From contig OY829326.1 of assembly GCA_963691655.1 (NCBI GenBank), positions 91,567,235 through 91,631,234 on the forward strand: 64,000 nucleotides of DNA, in the 5' to 3' direction. The first letter of the stretch is position 1. Each line of letters opens with the position of its first letter. The notes beneath the pieces were generated by a model. The model saw nothing but the letters and a program-made list of their open reading frames with translations, was not told the DNA's origin and made no database searches. Below, one piece after another: positions 34,317 through 45,267 of this stretch. The stretch is from Toxonevra muliebris (lineage: Eukaryota > Arthropoda > Insecta > Diptera > Pallopteridae). Made by a program: the position numbers and the translations under genes.

Positions 34317-37300
34317 AACAAAAAACTATTCCCTTATTTCTTTGGTGAAAGTGAAAAACAGCCTAACTCGACTTAAGATCGAAAATATTTTATCAAGCGA
34401 ATTTCTCGTGCGAATTTTTAAATAATTTTTAGAATTACATATCGTTTCAAGAATGCTATTCGATTTGAGCATAGAGTCTTTTGAAACAGTGCTATAATTT
34501 CTTTAATATTTCTATCGAAAGATATTAAACTCGATTTACTTACGTAGTGTGAGTGGAAAAACTCGCGTATAAAATTTTTGTTGCACTGTGTTATCATTAT
34601 TATAATTTTTTTTATTAGGTTATTATCATGTGAAAAATTCAACAATATTGAAGCAGGAGTAATTCGCCAAATCTTAGAAGACTTTGTTGTATTAGTTCCA
34701 CAAAATTGTGGAAAAAATTCGTTAGTTTTAATAAGCATGTCTTGTTGCAACTATCAGGGTGTGCTAAACAATATGGACCACTTAATTTTTTTTCTGCATA
34801 AAAATTTGAAAACTATATAGTTATATGCAAAACTTAAAAAATGATACGGAAGCTGACCAATATTTTATAACAAATAAATTTTAAGTTAAATGAGAAAGGC
34901 GGTATTGATATACACCACTCCCATAAAAGTTATGACAAAAGATTTGAGAATATTAGTTTGTAGCAGCAAATTGAATATTTCAATACTGACGAAATACAAT
35001 ACAAATTCATTCACTTTCCTCTCAATGATAAAACGTGCAATTTCCGGTGTAGCAACAGCAAATTCCGGTAATCCGACGAATTAAAATAAATACCAAAAGT
35101 TTCTTTTCAAACGTTGTAAAATTAATTAATTTATTGTATTGCAAAATTCAATTTCAAAAGGACTAATAAAAACTAAATAAAAAAAATACAACGGCCGCCG
35201 ATTCGCTGTTGCCCCTAGTCAAGCGCGTAGCTAGACTCAGACTCTGGCTCCGCGAATTTATTCATGGTGTTGGTGGCGGTAGAAGGTGGAGCTCGTCTGA
35301 GGGGAAAGGGGCCAACAGTTCCCATTCTCTACGGCCAGCGCACACTTCTGTTACTGTCGAGAGTGTGACAGCAATATTTGTATGTTTCCTACCATTTTTT
35401 TTATTTATTTATTTATTTAGTCTATGGAAAATAACGGGATTTTCGGGATTTATCTGCAAAAAATCTTCGTTCTTGAGTCAAGGGAATATTTTTTCATCAA
35501 AATTTTTCTAAGTCGTTCATGGTACAAAAGGAAATTTTTAAATTTATGGGAGTAATTTTTTTTGGCATTCAAAATGACCTGTAAATAGTCACAATTGAAT
35601 AATTATCTCGTCAAACTTCCATTTAAGTCAAATGTTCAAGTGACGTGTTTATTATTGGACGGTGACCATTTTTTCATTCCATTTCAATTGCTACTTTAAA
35701 GAACTGTTTTTCATTTCAGTTTTTCATTTAGTATTGCTTTTTGAAGATTTTCCTTCTACTTAGCTGAAAAACAATTGAATTCCCTATCAACTGTATGTAT
35801 ATACAACACTTTACAGATTAACAGATTAACGGTTTAGGCGGTATTTGTCGACGAAATTGCAAAATTTCAGAAAAAGGGCGGACAAATTTTAGCTCTAATT
35901 TTGTTTATTGGATGTTGAAGCTTAAATTATTTCAAAGCAAGTAAGCATTCGTAACATCCATAAAAATTGGCTGATAAATATAGAACTTACTAGCAAACAG
36001 GTAAATAATTTCCAAAATTCTTATAATTTTCGTGATCAGGGCTATAAAATACATATAAAAATATTTGTTTTTCTTAAAAAGAAAAAATCATGCATTAAAG
36101 GGTTAATAGGTAATGTTTACATTATCTTCTAGCAGACTAGCTGGGCATCGCCCAGCTTCGTTGGGCGGACCTGGCAAAGTAGAGGTAATGCAAAAATTAC
36201 AACAACTAAAACTTTTGCAAAAGTTATATCTATATGAGCGTGCCAGTCTCCGATCAAAATCGAATCATTGGACTAATCATTCATATCATTTACATGAGTA
36301 GTTCCACTTCCACGTGTTTAATGATGTCAACATTCTACTCAGTTATTGCTATCAACATCCCATTTTAACATACAAACCTTCACCATCTTTCTTACTATGG
36401 CTCTCTAATAACTATCAACATACATCCTTTACAATTAAATTTTGATTGCTTGCCTTATTATGGTTCCCCATATCGCTGCCTTAATTTGTTAAAGCTATAA
36501 CACGCTTTTTCAAATTTTACAGGAGAAGCAAAAAACATTTTTGTATTTGGAGTACTGTTTTGAGAATTTATAATTTAAACTAAAAGAAAAGATTGCAAGT
36601 TTTCAGTGTAGGTTTCTAAAATTTTCGGTACAGGGCACATTTTTTATCATAATCCATTGAAAATTCTATACTGAAAAACTGATGTTAGAGCTTTAGCAAA
36701 ATAAGGCATATATATACCTTTTGAAGCATTTCCTTTGCATGCCAAAACAGTTCCACATTCTGCCCAACAATTACTACTAACCCTCGGCCTTCACACACAA
36801 ACTGCCAGTGTGTTCTTTGCAATGGTTTCTCAGGTATGCAGTTTCAAACATTTTCTTTGCATGGGAGGTGTTACGCATATTTTATTTATTCCATAAATTT
36901 TTTTTTTCTGGCATTTTCCATTGGCAATCAATGCTCTCCTACCATAAAAAATTTAGGAAATATACCGTATAAAACCGAGGTGTAGCAGTCACTAACTCAA
37001 GTCTACCTATATTTAACCCACCAAATTCCATTGACAAATCATATTATCATTCCAAATCTTAGTACAGAACTAAAAATAGTTTCTAAGAAATATATATAAA
37101 AGAGTTGAACGGAAAAGGCCACGCCTATCCATATTTTTTCATAGAATGCCATTGACAAATAACGTTTTTTAGAGACGTGCCACAAATGAATACTGAGATA
37201 TTCCATGGCTAAAACTCAGATTATATAGAAGATGCCATGTCCCCTTTTTTCAATTTCACAGACCTTTTTCCTGCAGCGTTACATTGCCAATTAACATCCT

Positions 37301-37404
37301 TGTACTAAATCTCTGGTTGTGGAAATATACCCAAAAATCAAGTTACAGTTTTATATAATAGTATAAAAAAAAATAATTACTTGTATAAAAGAAGAATCAC
37401 TTGG
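34317..37404. other. Long non-coding interval with a GC-rich patch
   Basis: A GC-rich patch at about 35190-35345 (GGCCGCCGATTCGCTGTTGC at its start) contrasts with the surroundings and carries a 100-codon open stretch without a domain. A TTTATTTATTTATTTAG microsatellite lies at 35399-35420. I see no further supported genes. Confidence 0.4.
36139..36157. repeat. GC-rich perfect hairpin, 8-bp stem
   Basis: AGCTGGGC-ATC-GCCCAGCT, followed by another GGGC-rich motif (TTCGTTGGGCGGACC). It is conspicuous in AT-rich sequence and could be the terminal hairpin of an element, but no CTRR end is visible. Confidence 0.5.
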
Positions 37405-37810
37405 TGGGTTCACCTGTAGTGGGATTCGAACTCATGACACCAAAAAAACTTACAATATCTTTGAACAACCACAGCTTTAATCTCCTTTTTAACTCAGTAA
37501 GCCACAAACCTACACAAAAGAATGTGATCACATTAGTAATATATAATAATTCCTTTTATGTGTTTGCATGTTTTATATTCACTTTTGTCGGTATTTGTTT
37601 TTTGTTGTATATTTATTTTTTTTCCACCACACCGAAAAAAAAAAATATATTGAAAAAAAAAAAAAAAATATTTGATCCGCCCCAAGTGGGATTCGAACTC
37701 ACTATTATACAATTCCTTCCTATATCCACTACTTTACCCTTCCTTCTAACCAACTCATCCTCACACCACTACGAAATATTGTGATCAAATTAGTAATATG
37801 TAGTTACATT
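37405..37810 (-). repeat. Pair of tRNA-like SINE copies
   Basis: GTGGGATTCGAACTCA occurs at about 37419 and 37686, the complement of a near-perfect B box (GTTCGAATCCCAC). Each copy is followed at a similar distance by GTGATCA.ATTAGTAATAT. The minus-strand A-box-like region GAGTTGGTTAGAAGG lies at about 37750. Two diverged copies sit about 270 bp apart, with A-rich tracts between. Confidence 0.5.
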
Positions 37811-38445
37811 CATGCAAATGAAAAAGAATTTCAAACGCAAAGCTCATACGCATTCTTTTCTGCTTTGTGTTTGTGTGGTGGAAATCACAGGGAGCGATTT
37901 AGAGGAGAAATGAAAAGAAATTAAATAAAAATCATTGTTATTAGTTCTAGGAAAAACATAAATATTTACAATAACAAATGTAAAGCGAACAAATTTTTAA
38001 TATAAAAATGCATTTTACAGGTAAACTATTAACTTAAGCTGTATGCCACCACTGACTTTATTTTAGCAAACATTAAGAGCTATAATCTTTCTATACATAA
38101 TTTTTATGTACCTCTTATAGTTTAAGCAGCATTTTGCATTAAGTAGCTAAATTTTATAAAAAAGCTGACTTTGGTCCAAATAATGGTCAATATTAAAGAA
38201 ACTACTTGAAATTAACTTAAAATAAATATCGACTTAACTCGACAAATGTCCAAAGCAATTACATACTAAATTTCATGACAATATAGAAACCTATTAGGAC
38301 TAAACATTTAACAGCCTCTATTTTATATATATAGAAGATAACCAGTTGAATAAAAATACGGAAATTAAATTGCTATCCATTTTCATGATTTTCTTGACTT
38401 TATTGCGCACATGTTAATTATACAAATTTCAAATGATATTAAAAA
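37811..38445. other. Non-coding interval
   Basis: No supported feature. Confidence 0.4.
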
Positions 38446-38875
38446 TTACTTAAGTGCGGTTTGCTCAACTTTCTGTGTGATTATCAGTTTCCCGACTGAG
38501 AAACCACCAAAAGTCACCAATTGTCGCTTCGTCAAAAAATCCTTGATATCGATATTTGGGAATAAATCATAATGAGAGTTCAGCTTCACGACCCATTTGC
38601 CGGACCGAACCAATTTCACAGTGGGCCAAGAAAATACCCAATTCTTTGGACTCGTCAAGAAATATAAGACCATTGAGAAATGTGCTGGTGATAATAAAGA
38701 CGAACTCGAGATTTTAGCAAACATCATTCAATCTAAAGTCTTAGTTTTGGGCAATTCTGAAGAGATATCCATAGACGGAGCTACTAATATAATGGTTATA
38801 TTTGGTAAGTTTTCAAATAAATACAGAGGTGCGAGCCATCAAATAAATGTGAGAAGTCGTCAACGTTGCCAATAA
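38446..38875. other. Overlapping unassigned open stretches on both strands
   Basis: The plus-strand stretch 38597-38875 contains a consensus donor (TTTG|GTAAGT, about 38804) at the end of a well-mixed peptide region. The minus-strand stretch 38446-38727 contains FPNIDIKDFLTKRQLVTFGG. One is probably a relic exon and the other its shadow, but I cannot tell which and recognise no family. Confidence 0.25.
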
Positions 38876-39225
38876 CAAATTTAAATGACTTAAACATAAA
38901 ATTATTGGGCATTGTTACTATTTGACTGAAACACTTCTAGATTGGGGTAACTGCTTTAATAGTGAATTTGTTAGTTATATTGCCATATTTATGTTTGGTT
39001 CAAAAACAGTGAAAATACAAAGGGCTCAAAACGAGCCATCAAGCAAATACAAATAAGTTATTAACACTAGATTTAGGGAACCCATCAATTTGACGTAAAC
39101 CTAGCGTTAATATTTTGCTATCAAAGCAGAAATTATTGTATTGTTAAACCGATTTTAAACTCCGAAATTAAGTATGAAATCGGCAAAACTAGATCAGGAA
39201 AGGCTAGATCAGCACACCCTTCTCG
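38876..39225. other. Interval up to the duplication boundary
   Basis: No supported feature. Similarity to the second unit begins at 39226 (TTGCGAAAACT). Confidence 0.4.
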
Positions 39226-41440
39226 TTGCGAAAACTGCAATATTGGATCTAACGAACAGAAACGCAATGCAGCTACACACTCATAGAGGCGCCAAAATGC
39301 TACTCAGTTGAGAAAAGTTTGTGGAAATTCGTAATGCAATGCTAAATTAGGGTTTTTATTTTTTGTTATACTTATGGACAATTATCATTATACATATGCA
39401 ATAAGCCGAGTAATACCTCGAAGCAGTGATGAAGGTACGTGAGCTCAAACAAAAGAAAGTACAGCAAACCAAGAATCATAAAACTGAGGATTGCGAATGG
39501 CGCCGGTACGCTATTTATTTAACTTAATTGCATTTAATTTAATTTTAATTTATTACTTTAGAGAGTGATAAAAATGGGAAATTTTAACAGGTTTTCTAAA
39601 TTTGGACTTAATAAACAGGAAATGAAGTGCGAAATAGTTATATAACATTACGTCTTAAAAAAGACACATAAAACTCACAGATTCAGATTCAGTCCAGATT
39701 TTGAGGGTACATTCTAAATTTCGAGTATGCGGTCTGACTAGACTTACAACATGCATTATTGCTCGGGCAAAGTAAAGATCCACCCAGTGTTGGTATAGAT
39801 CCAATAATAACGTTTTAAAAATTGTCACAGTTCACTAAAAATCTTCCCAATAATAGAATGCAATTAATTTAGTTTTGCATCACTATAAAAGTACGTGAAA
39901 TATTATTGGCATAGCTATAATAGCACGAAGAAAAAAATCAGTTTTGATTTTTTAAGTTTAATATTACTTAGTGGTATTACGACGATGTAAAAGTAATGTT
40001 TTTAAAAGAGTTTTATTTTTTAGTTAAAAAAATACTCTAAAAAAAGTTAACAAAAAGAAGAAAATTGAGTTGAGTGCAAAACACATTGATTTTTTACAAA
40101 TGCCGTACAAAAATGAGTACCTACTCATATAATTAACTTTCCCGCTGCGCAAGAACCTAGACCGACGCCATTTTCCACCTTTGCTCTCAGCGTGTGATCT
40201 TGTATCCCTTTCTTACAAACATTCGTTCTATCCCATTCGATTACAACACCAAAAACGAAAGACTAAAGACACATGCGCAAACTCAATAAAACTATTACTC
40301 ATCCCCTTGTTATCCCCCGCTGCGAACGTGCCACGTGCCGAAACGAACATTTAATATGCGCAAACATCGACAATATAAGACTTTGTTTCGAAGAATAGAA
40401 CAGTTTATTATACCATATAATGATAAAATATTAAAAATTTATTTATGGATCGAGAAACACTTTGCTCTGCAAAAACGAAATAAATCTTTCTTTTGACCAA
40501 AAGAATTTTCATTTTTAATGTATATGTTTATTCGATTTAATCAAAAGAGATTTGTTCCTTTCTTGTAAAAAAAAATGTTTATGCTTCTTTTGCGCTTAGA
40601 AGGCGCGAATTTCTGATTTACTCGTAGCGATTCATATACAAATATATACATATATAAGTATATAATATGGTAAATGATCAGCCGTCTGCCCGTATATGCG
40701 GTAAATTGACTAAAACTAGAGGAAACTAACAACCGATCTAATTTGTCTGAAGAAACTAACCTCTGAGTTGTTTGTATTTTGAGGAGGCTAATGAGAAACA
40801 ATTTATTCTCATATTATTTGTTGTCTTTTCTACTGGTTAACCCAAATGAAGCCTTATAGCCTGAATATCATTAGAAGCTTCGCTCAATGCACAAACATGA
40901 TCTTTCAGTGATTTTTAGAACATTTTTTAATTAAATCTAGCAACAAGTTATTACGACTGATGAAAATTGACGATAATAGTTTATAATATTTTAATTTCGA
41001 ACATTTTTTATAAATTTCTTAACAATTTGGCTATTCATATTTTGAAATAGCCAAATATAATAATAGTTATTTTTTATAATAAATCGAAGCCTGTCTCAGG
41101 TTTTTGAAAAAGTAAAAAACATCCACTTCAATTTTTACACCATTTTATTCCCAATTTTTCCTCTTAGACACCGATCGCTATTTCTTTTAAAACTAAATTA
41201 TAATAACTCTGGTATGACAAAATTCATTTTTATTGCATGCACTTCATGGAATTCCGTACATCTTATTATAGCTATTGAGAAAACTGTCAACAATAACTGA
41301 AATCACCCCTATTTCCCATACAAAGTGAAAAACACGATCGTCTCCTTTTTTGCCTACATCGTTTTTTTACGTGTGCTAAAAAACTCATAATGGCTCGAAA
41401 ATATGGCGCCCGCTACTGTTGCTACTGTCACACTTTCAGC

Positions 41441-41470
41441 TATTTAAGGATCCCAATTTTTCAGCTTGTG
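41441..41470 (+). promoter_or_regulatory. Possible core promoter of the unit A gene
   Basis: TATTTAAG at 41441 followed by TCAGCT at 41461 resembles a TATA box plus initiator, although the spacing of about 22 bp is short. It lies about 100 bp upstream of the donor of a 5'-UTR intron. The same sequence occurs in unit B near 57096. Supported only by motif and position. Confidence 0.35.
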
Positions 41471-41568
41471 AGAAGTTGTTAGTGAACATTGAAAGAAGCA
41501 ACACGTAATAGTGAAACATAGTGCATAATTTATCAATTGGAAATAATTTCATATCGAAACAATTTAAT

Positions 41569-42150
41569 GTAAGTTTTTTAATCACTGTATAAAGATATTG
41601 TGTGTTCTATAAATTGTAAATAGTGAATACTGACACCACAACAGGAATTTTGGAAATTGTTTTTGAGAAATTATAATATTTCTTCTGAAGTTTTGTGGAT
41701 TCAGGAGAAAACATCGTTGATCAAAATAAAGAAGCAAAACATTTTAATGCCAAAATTTAACTTTTTTAAAAAGAATAACAGTTTTTTGTGTGTGTGGCTC
41801 GCCAAAAAAAACCTTGCTCTTTAGCGATTAAGCCAATAAATAAAAATAATAGAAAACTCTAAAAACCAGATACTAACCTCACCAATCTACCGTTCTTACT
41901 TGGTCCTTGGCCGAAAGTGGACAATTTTATATAGAAAAGAAATAAGAAATAATTGTAGGCACTGAAGAGTAGAATTTTTTCAATGATATTTTCGTTTGCT
42001 AAGCTGATACAAGTTTCACCCTTCCATTAGTATTTTTACATGTTCCCATGTTTTATAAGTTATTTTTATAAAATCAAATCTAACTACGTCCTAAGTTATT
42101 ATTTTACAATAATGCATTATTTGCTTTCTCTCTTTTCCTTTTCCTTACAG
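41569..42150 (+). other. 5'-UTR intron of the unit A gene
   Basis: Donor AATTTAAT|GTAAGT and acceptor TTTTCCTTTTCCTTACAG, with a long pyrimidine tract. The acceptor is one base before the ATG at 42152, so the start codon opens the next exon. The equivalent in unit B is 57224-57798. The presence of introns in both units shows DNA-level duplication, not retroposition. Confidence 0.7.
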
Positions 42151-42151
42151 A

Positions 42152-43057
42152 ATGAAAAAGTTTGAGCTTGGAAAATACGAAAGTCAGCAGAGATCCAGAG
42201 CCGGTAACGTGCATAAGCTCTTCGCACCGTCTCATCCTGTGAAGCCTTCCGAAGCTTTTCCTTACGGAATGGTGAATATTGACTCTGGAAAATACGAATG
42301 TCAGCAGAGGCCTAGAACCTATAACGTGGATAAGCTCTTCGCACCACCCTATCGTGTGAAGCCTACCGAAGAGAGTGACAATATATCTGCGAAATTAGGC
42401 GAATACTCCGAAGTCAAAGATCTTTTGGGTGTTAGCACATTGGGGATTACCGTCAACTTGTGTCGCGATGGTGTTAGTGGTGGTGGTGGAAGTATAACTA
42501 AGTCATCTACGCAGCAACGTTTCCCGCCACCACAAGAGTTGCGTGGCGACGGTGTTAGTGGTGGTGGTGTCGGTATATCTAAGACAACTACAATGCAACG
42601 CTTCCTGCCACCACAAGCCAGACATTTTCAGCAACGACAGCCATGGCAAAAAACGCCGTATATGAAGCATCCGAATAATAATCCGTCTGCCATGCCAAAT
42701 AGACGCCTCGACCAACCAAAGACATCGACATTGTCTCACAATGGTCATATAACAAAAAAAGAGAACTTTACTAAGCCGTCGATCTCAGCGATTCAACCAA
42801 AACAAAATAACCACTCCTCTTTTGGCAATATTATTAGTTCAGATTTTGATAAATACATTGGAATTAAGCTACTTTCCCCTATCAAACCATTGCCAATGAC
42901 GCCGTCGAAGTTGGCGGAGCTGGAGTTGCTCTTACCACTTGTTTGGAATGCACCTGCAGCGAGTCCTCTTTCCACCACTGCCACCTCTTCTTCTGCTGGT
43001 GTTGCTGCTATCGAAAAAACTACTGCCATTACTACAAAAACACCACACAGCGATTAG
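42152..43057 (+). CDS. Unrecognised 301-residue protein with internal repeats, unit A
   Basis: The frame starts at an ATG one base after a strong splice acceptor. Residues 7-35 and 46-74 are a 39-residue-period duplication with the pattern GKYE.QQR.R..NV.KLFAP and a following VKP. Residues 106-128 and 133-155 are a second duplication (DGVSGGG...QRF.PPQ). The middle is rich in Q, N and P, and the C-terminal part is rich in S, T and A. There is no signal peptide or membrane segment, so a disordered nuclear or cytoplasmic protein is plausible. The frame ends at a UAG (43055-43057). The same frame continues beyond it through exon 2 (a second UAG at 43139-43141) and, after the second intron, into a 34-residue last exon. 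The true protein may therefore be longer, or this copy truncated. Only about five base differences separate it from unit B over 906 bp. Confidence 0.6.
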   Translation: MKKFELGKYESQQRSRAGNVHKLFAPSHPVKPSEAFPYGMVNIDSGKYECQQRPRTYNVDKLFAPPYRVKPTEESDNISAKLGEYSEVKDLLGVSTLGITVNLCRDGVSGGGGSITKSSTQQRFPPPQELRGDGVSGGGVGISKTTTMQRFLPPQARHFQQRQPWQKTPYMKHPNNNPSAMPNRRLDQPKTSTLSHNGHITKKENFTKPSISAIQPKQNNHSSFGNIISSDFDKYIGIKLLSPIKPLPMTPSKLAELELLLPLVWNAPAASPLSTTATSSSAGVAAIEKTTAITTKTPHSD

Positions 43058-43533
43058 CGTGCACGCCAAATATACACCACCCTCCAGATTAATGACACAG
43101 GACGTTTTAGAATCACTGCGTCAGGACCAGAAATATTTTAGTTATTACGATATTACGAAATTTCTCGTGGTCAATGGTATGAAGCTGATAACATGGTTCA
43201 ACAAGGGCAGCATAAGGGTGAGTACTTAATAATAATTACTTTTAAATAAAACTTTAAATAGCGCTTGAGTCATTGGGACAAACTTTAATGCTGAGTTTGT
43301 GCTATAAACATTTAGACCAAAATTTTTTTCAACTATACTTACAGTGTTACTTACTTGTTAATTTTTAACAAGTATTTTATTATGTGTTTTTAACCTCCTT
43401 TTTCCCTTTTCTTTTTTTATTTTTTGCAGAGCTTTTTATTAAGCTTGATCGTGAAAATGGTTCAATGACTTTGCATACCACAATGCAAGAATTTAATAAA
43501 TACGTTCAGTCTGGTCTAGAGAAGATTGAATGA
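43058..43533 (+). pseudogene. 3' extension of the unit A gene: exon 2 tail, intron and last exon
   Basis: Exon 2 continues to 43217, where a GTGAGT donor opens an intron of 212 bp ending at TTTTTTGCAG (43429). The last exon runs from 43430 to a TGA at 43531-43533. Splicing joins CAT AAG G|AG CTT in the frame of the 301-codon ORF, giving a tail that starts ELFIKLDRENGSMTLHTTMQ. In this frame the exon 2 tail holds one further UAG (43139-43141). The last exon differs from the inverted copy at 33207-33310 by a single synonymous change. I interpret it as the genuine C-terminus, cut off by two nonsense codons or reached by readthrough or alternative splicing. Confidence 0.6.
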
Positions 43534-44407
43534 AGATTAAAGGTGCTGATGGAGTAAAATTCTGTTCCTACACACAGTACTCATCCTACAACAACAACAA
43601 CAACAATAACAGTAAACACTGTAAGAAGACAATGAAGCTTATTATTTAGAAAACGAAAAAATCATCATTGCAAATTTATCAATTATTATTCTTTTTAATA
43701 TGTATAATTTTATTATTATAAATAATGTGTGGTTATGTAATTTTGAAAATAATTTAACAAGTTTAATTTTACAAAACAATTAAATATTTTATTAAAAATT
43801 CTACAACTTAAAATCAAACGAAAATTGCTTTTTTTTTATTTGTTTTTGGTTTTTTTTGAGAGATTTTTGATTGCATTCTGGAATTCGTATGTGCATTTCC
43901 ACCAAGCACCAAGTTTTTTTTTCTTTCTACTCCTCTTGGGAACTTAGAGCTTCTACTAAGCATTTCCATCTGACTGATGTATTGAACGTCTCCAAGTGTT
44001 TTTTGGTCGCCCACGACGCACAGTGTAGCGTCTCCATACAACCGGTGGACAAAAATAGGAGGAGTAGTGGTAGGCCAATGAAATGTTGCGTGAATATTTT
44101 TAAGGTAAAGATTAAGAAATATTGCGAATTTCAACCAAATCAGTTAACGGACACGCCCACTTCCCATACAAGCTGAATCAGAAAATGACAATATCACAAA
44201 AACTGCTGAAGTAATAAATGAATGAAATGAGTTTTTGTGCAGTAACTACCGATAATGTAAGCAGTTCCTAAAGCAAAAATGGTCAAGATTGGGATTATGG
44301 GCGTGGCACAGTGTGACGAGTTCATGTAGTGAACGGACAAAAATAGAAGGAGTTATTGTATACTAAAGAAATTTGGTACACATCGTTTTTATGAGCAACG
44401 AAGCTAA
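43534..44407. other. 3' flank of the unit A gene
   Basis: Begins with the probable 3' UTR containing a CAACAACAACAACAACAATAACA microsatellite-like tract (run lengths differ between the three copies). It then holds about 290 bp (about 43880-44173) that unit B lacks, with a GAAT microhomology at the deletion ends, and ends at the Gypsy target site TACA (44408-44411). No gene is supported; open stretches here are small and on both strands. Confidence 0.5.
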
Positions 44408-44411
44408 TACA

Positions 44412-44858
44412 AATTAAGAAGACAGGTTTTAATAATTTTAGTGCGAAGCGACTCGCGTTTATTCCATCTATTCTTCTAATAATTCAATCGATCACGCCGA
44501 CTCTAACTCTAACCATCGAGTTTTGAGAGTTTGGCGTAGGAACAGATTTTGTTGCTATTTAAAGTGCGGATAAAAGATGTGGGGTCAGTTGTTGTTATAA
44601 CGTGTGTTGCTACAATAGCTCTCACTGCACTAACTGTTGTCAAGTGACACGCGATCACAGCATGATGATGATCACAATAATCGATATTGGTATGTAAGTA
44701 TGTCTTATCCAAATGCTGTTGTCAAGTGAAACATTCGCACACTTGATAAGTAATATGCAGGTATGTCAGCTTGTTCGACAGCGTTAGATTTACACAGCAG
44801 CGCTGCTCAACATAAAAAATAAGGGGGCTGCATTTTAATGCTAGCTGCTTCGTTAACT
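44412..44858 (-). repeat. 3' LTR of the Gypsy element
   Basis: 447 bp. In element orientation it follows the polypurine tract AAGGGGGAT (complement of 44859-44867). Confidence 0.95.
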
Positions 44859-45267
44859 ATCCCCCTTGTTAAGCTCGAAACGTCCTCGGTTCGAAGTAGC
44901 ATGAGATTTGGCGTTTCTTATGTTGTTGAATTTGTTCCTTGCAGAATTACCACATTAAATGGATTGAATATAGGCGTAGTCGCTTACAAGAATTTTGTAT
45001 GTCTTTATTGCTATTGATTACAATGTGTAATTTAAACGAGAAGCAAAAACTAACAATCTTCAAATATTTAATAAACTTAATGTGTTACATTCTCAGATTT
45101 AACTATAAATGTGATAATTCAAAAATTGTAAAGTGGATTTTTTAATATTTGTTATTTTATTTCTTAATTATTTTTTATTTCTTTTCGTATTCTTGTTCAT
45201 TTTTTAAACATATCAGAAACAAAGTTTTATACTTGAAAATAAAAGTATTAGCAATAAAATAATTATT

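Noticed and set aside
36139..36157. Helitron 3' hairpin
   Set aside because: The stem is good but no CTRR terminus lies about 10 bases downstream and no matching 5' end was found.
40541..40801. 86-codon minus-strand frame found in both duplicated units (also 56231-56491)
   Set aside because: Repetition is explained by the duplication. The translation is low in complexity, includes an ATATATAC microsatellite and has no domain.
42939..43229. 96-codon frame overlapping the end of the 301-codon gene and its tail
   Set aside because: It is out of frame with the upstream gene and reads into a stop 13 codons into the last exon, whereas the frame of the 301-codon ORF is open through the whole last exon.
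44509..44712. 67-codon minus-strand frame found identically at 51028-51231
   Set aside because: Both lie inside the LTRs of one retrotransposon and have no domain; the repetition is due to the LTRs.
44859..45267. Possible envelope gene between pol and the 3' LTR of the Gypsy element
   Set aside because: The space is only about 400 bp and contains no signal peptide, membrane segment or open frame in element orientation.
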